Translations under genes and position numbers: made by a program | The notes under the pieces: model-generated | The model's input: the letters and a program-made list of their open reading frames with translations, nothing else | Databases searched by the model: none | What the model was told of the DNA's origin: nothing | Part shown: piece by piece, positions 5,895 to 7,868 of the stretch | Numbering within the stretch: the stretch's first letter is position 1 | How the letters are laid out: each line of letters begins with the position of its first letter | Assembly (NCBI GenBank): GCA_030425745.1 | Contig: JAUHZW010000093.1 | Location: 1-7,868, forward strand | Length of the DNA stretch: 7,868 nucleotides | Direction: 5' to 3' | From: Actinomycetes bacterium | GTDB taxonomy: Bacteria; Actinomycetota; Actinomycetes; S36-B12

Positions 5895-7197
5895 GGCGCA
5901 GACTCGCACGCTGCTGCGGGAGGGTGACGGCGGACTCGTCCGTCGGACCACCCTCCCCGGCGGCCTGCGGGTCATCACCGAACAGGTGCCGGGGGTTCGC
6001 TCCGTCGCCTTCGGTGTCTGGGTGAATGTGGGCTCGCGCGACGAGACCGCGGCGCAGATGGGCTCCGCGCACTATCTCGAGCACCTGCTCTTCAAGGGCA
6101 CCACCGCACGTTCGGCCATGGACATCTCCTCGGCCATCGAGGCGGTCGGCGGCGACCTCAACGCCTTCACCAGCAAGGAGAACACCTGCTTCTACGCGCG
6201 GGTGCTCGATCAGGACCTCCCCCTGGCCATCGATGTCGTGTGCGACGTCGTCACCGACGCGCTCATCCGCAGCGAGGACGTGGAGGCGGAGCGTGGCGTG
6301 ATCCTCGAGGAGATCGCCATGCACGACGACGATCCCTCCGACATCGTCCACGATGTCTTCGCCGAGGCGATGTTCGGCGACACGCCGCTCGGGCGTCCCA
6401 TCCTCGGCACGGCCGAGACCATCGGCGCCATCTCCCGACGCACCATCCACTCCTTCTACCGGCGCCGCTATCGACCCGAGTCCATGGTGGTCGCCGCGGC
6501 CGGCAGTCTGGACCACGACTCCGTCGTGCGTATGGTCCGGCGGGCCTTCGCTCCGGTGCTCGATCCGGGAGCCGACGTCGCCGCGCCCCGCACTCCGCGG
6601 CGCCCGCGTCGACCTGAGGCCGGTGCGAAGGTCGCACGCCGCACCACCGAGCAGGCGCATCTCGTGCTGGGGGTCCCCGGCATCACCCGCGCCGACCCCC
6701 GCCGCTACGCACTGTCGGTGCTGTCGACGTCACTTGGCGGTGGAATGAGCAGCCGGCTCTTCCAAGAGGTGCGAGAGAAGCGCGGTCTGGCCTACTCCGT
6801 CTACTCCTACGCCCAGGGCTACTCCGATGACGGGGTCTTCGGCGTGTACGCCGGCTGCCTGCCCTCGAAGGTCAACACCGTCCTCGACGTCTGCCTCGAG
6901 CAGCTCGAGGACGTCGCCGCCCATGGGCTGTCCGACGACGAGATCCGCCGGGGCAAGGGGCAGGTCCGGGGCGCCACCGTCCTGGGCCAGGAGGATCCCG
7001 GGGCCCGGATGAGTCGCATCGCCAAGAGCGAGCTGAACGCCGACCCGCTGCTGTCCATCGACACCCTGCTGGCGCAGGTGGATGACGTGACCGCTGACGA
7101 CGTGCGCTCCGTGGCCCGTGACCTGCTCTCGGCCCCCGCCACCCTCGCCGTCATCGGTCCCTTCGATGAGACCCACACGTTCGCGCCCCTCGGCTGA
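5887..7197 (+). CDS. pepR: M16-family zinc metallopeptidase (processing-peptidase-like)
   Basis: This is a soluble 436-residue protein of the mitochondrial-processing-peptidase-like branch of the M16 family. The N-terminal half holds the inverted zinc motif HYLEH (H62, E65, H66) with the third metal ligand E142, exactly 76 residues after H66, in VILEEI. The C-terminal half has the family's conserved Arg-Tyr pair, R299 and Y303, in KRGLAYSVYS, so the peptidase should be active. No signal peptide is visible, so it is probably cytoplasmic. The ATG at 5887 lies inside the last codons of pnp (8-base overlap), and GAGGAG (5868-5873) is 13 bases upstream, so translation is probably coupled to pnp. 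The same neighbour pair is pnp(gpsI)-pepR in mycobacteria. The physiological substrate is not known from sequence. It ends 21 bases before dapB. Confidence 0.93.
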   Translation: MPRAQTRTLLREGDGGLVRRTTLPGGLRVITEQVPGVRSVAFGVWVNVGSRDETAAQMGSAHYLEHLLFKGTTARSAMDISSAIEAVGGDLNAFTSKENTCFYARVLDQDLPLAIDVVCDVVTDALIRSEDVEAERGVILEEIAMHDDDPSDIVHDVFAEAMFGDTPLGRPILGTAETIGAISRRTIHSFYRRRYRPESMVVAAAGSLDHDSVVRMVRRAFAPVLDPGADVAAPRTPRRPRRPEAGAKVARRTTEQAHLVLGVPGITRADPRRYALSVLSTSLGGGMSSRLFQEVREKRGLAYSVYSYAQGYSDDGVFGVYAGCLPSKVNTVLDVCLEQLEDVAAHGLSDDEIRRGKGQVRGATVLGQEDPGARMSRIAKSELNADPLLSIDTLLAQVDDVTADDVRSVARDLLSAPATLAVIGPFDETHTFAPLG

Positions 7198-7205
7198 TCG
7201 GTCAG

Positions 7206-7211
7206 TAGGGT
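7206..7211 (+). promoter_or_regulatory. Probable -10 box of a leaderless dapB promoter
   Basis: TAGGGT fits TANNNT and ends 7 bases before the dapB GTG, in a 21-base gap with no Shine-Dalgarno. The layout mirrors the ribF start. A -35 box is not evident. Confidence 0.6.
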
Positions 7212-7218
7212 TGCCGTC

Positions 7219-7868
7219 GTGATCAAGGTGGGAGTGGCAGGAGCCCGTGGCCGCATGGGGCAGGCCTGCGTCGACGCGGTTGAGAGCGCTCCCGACCTGC
7301 AACTGGTCGCGGCGATCGACATCGGCGTGCCACCCACCGCTCTCGACGAGGCAGGTGCCCAGGTCGTCATCGACTTCACCACGCCCGACGCTGTGATGCG
7401 CACGCTGGAGACGTGCATCTCGCGTGGAGTGCACTGCGTCGTCGGCACGACCGGTTTCACGGCTGAACGGCTTGACCAGGTCCGGTCGTGGTGTGAGGGG
7501 TCGCCCGGCGTCGGCGTGCTGATCGCTCCGAACTTCGGCATCGGTGCGGTGCTGATGATGCGCTTCGCGGCCATGGCTGCTCCCTACTTCGAGTCGGTTG
7601 AGGTGATCGAGATGCATCACCCCGACAAGGTTGATGCCCCCTCGGGCACAGCGACCCACACGGCTCAGGCCATCGCCTCCGCCCGAGCAGGCCTCGCCGC
7701 CAGTCCCGATGCCACGACGCACGAGGTGCCCGGGGCCCGTGGGGCCACGATCGACGGGGTCCATGTGCACTCGGTGCGCTCGCGAGGGCTCGTCGCGCAT
7801 CAGGAGGTGCTGCTGGGCGGTGTGGGGGAGACCCTCACCATCCGGCACGACTCCCTCGACCGCACGTC
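7219..7868 (+). CDS. dapB: 4-hydroxy-tetrahydrodipicolinate reductase, 3' end outside window
   Basis: DapB reduces the DapA product to tetrahydrodipicolinate with NAD(P)H, in the diaminopimelate/lysine pathway that also feeds the cell wall. About 216 residues are visible before the window ends; relatives are about 245, so some 30 are missing. The nucleotide-binding GxxGxxG is G8-G11-G14 near the N-terminus. DFTTP (52-56), VGTTGF (75-80) and APNF (103-106) follow. The catalytic block HHPDKVDAPSGTA has H133, H134 and K137. The gap between the first strand-helix region and DFTTP is short, as in mycobacterial DapB and unlike E. coli. The start is the GTG at 7219: it gives the normal MIKVGVAGA opening and has a -10 box 7 bases before it, with no ribosome site, so it is probably leaderless. 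Its own promoter means it need not depend on the pnp-pepR transcript. Confidence 0.96.
   Translation, partial: MIKVGVAGARGRMGQACVDAVESAPDLQLVAAIDIGVPPTALDEAGAQVVIDFTTPDAVMRTLETCISRGVHCVVGTTGFTAERLDQVRSWCEGSPGVGVLIAPNFGIGAVLMMRFAAMAAPYFESVEVIEMHHPDKVDAPSGTATHTAQAIASARAGLAASPDATTHEVPGARGATIDGVHVHSVRSRGLVAHQEVLLGGVGETLTIRHDSLDRT

Noticed and set aside
6730..7848. Long minus-strand open frame opposite pepR and dapB
   Set aside because: It crosses two certain plus-strand genes, has no recognisable domain or ribosome site, and has the composition of an antisense shadow.

Overview
The window is GC-rich, with dense plus-strand genes, GTG starts, TAGNNT-type -10 boxes and probable leaderless starts. 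Together with the gene order ribF - rpsO - pnp - M16 peptidase - dapB, this points to a high-GC actinobacterium (Actinomycetia). The order pnp - pepR, with dapB close by, is familiar from mycobacteria, streptomycetes and their relatives. The species cannot be named from this sequence.

The left part (1-2062) is accessory. It holds the 3' end of a TolB-like beta-propeller gene. Its stop codon overlaps by four bases the start of a gene for a small exported protein of unknown family. Thirty bases further on is a second gene for a clearly related exported protein. The two paralogues share four cysteines, a WGT-R-GFR block and a nearly identical C-terminal VYGPLCLGL block. All three genes look like one operon for cell-surface or secreted products. 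This is the least described part of the window.

The right part (2109-7868) is core housekeeping: ribF (FMN/FAD synthesis), rpsO (ribosomal protein S15), pnp (polynucleotide phosphorylase), an M16 zinc peptidase (pepR) that overlaps the end of pnp, and dapB (lysine/diaminopimelate synthesis), which is cut off by the window end. ribF and dapB each have a TAG(A/G)GT box 6-7 bases before their GTG codon and no Shine-Dalgarno (SD) sequence, so both look leaderless. rpsO and pnp instead have leaders, and in each the SD falls inside a small hairpin next to the start codon. A 14-bp stem separates rpsO from pnp, where a terminator or RNase III site would be expected.

No tRNA, rRNA, CRISPR array, insertion sequence or integrase was seen. 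Apart from the unknown exported pair, the gene content is conventional. The best leads are that paralogue family, its coupling to the propeller gene, and the RNA structures at rpsO and pnp.
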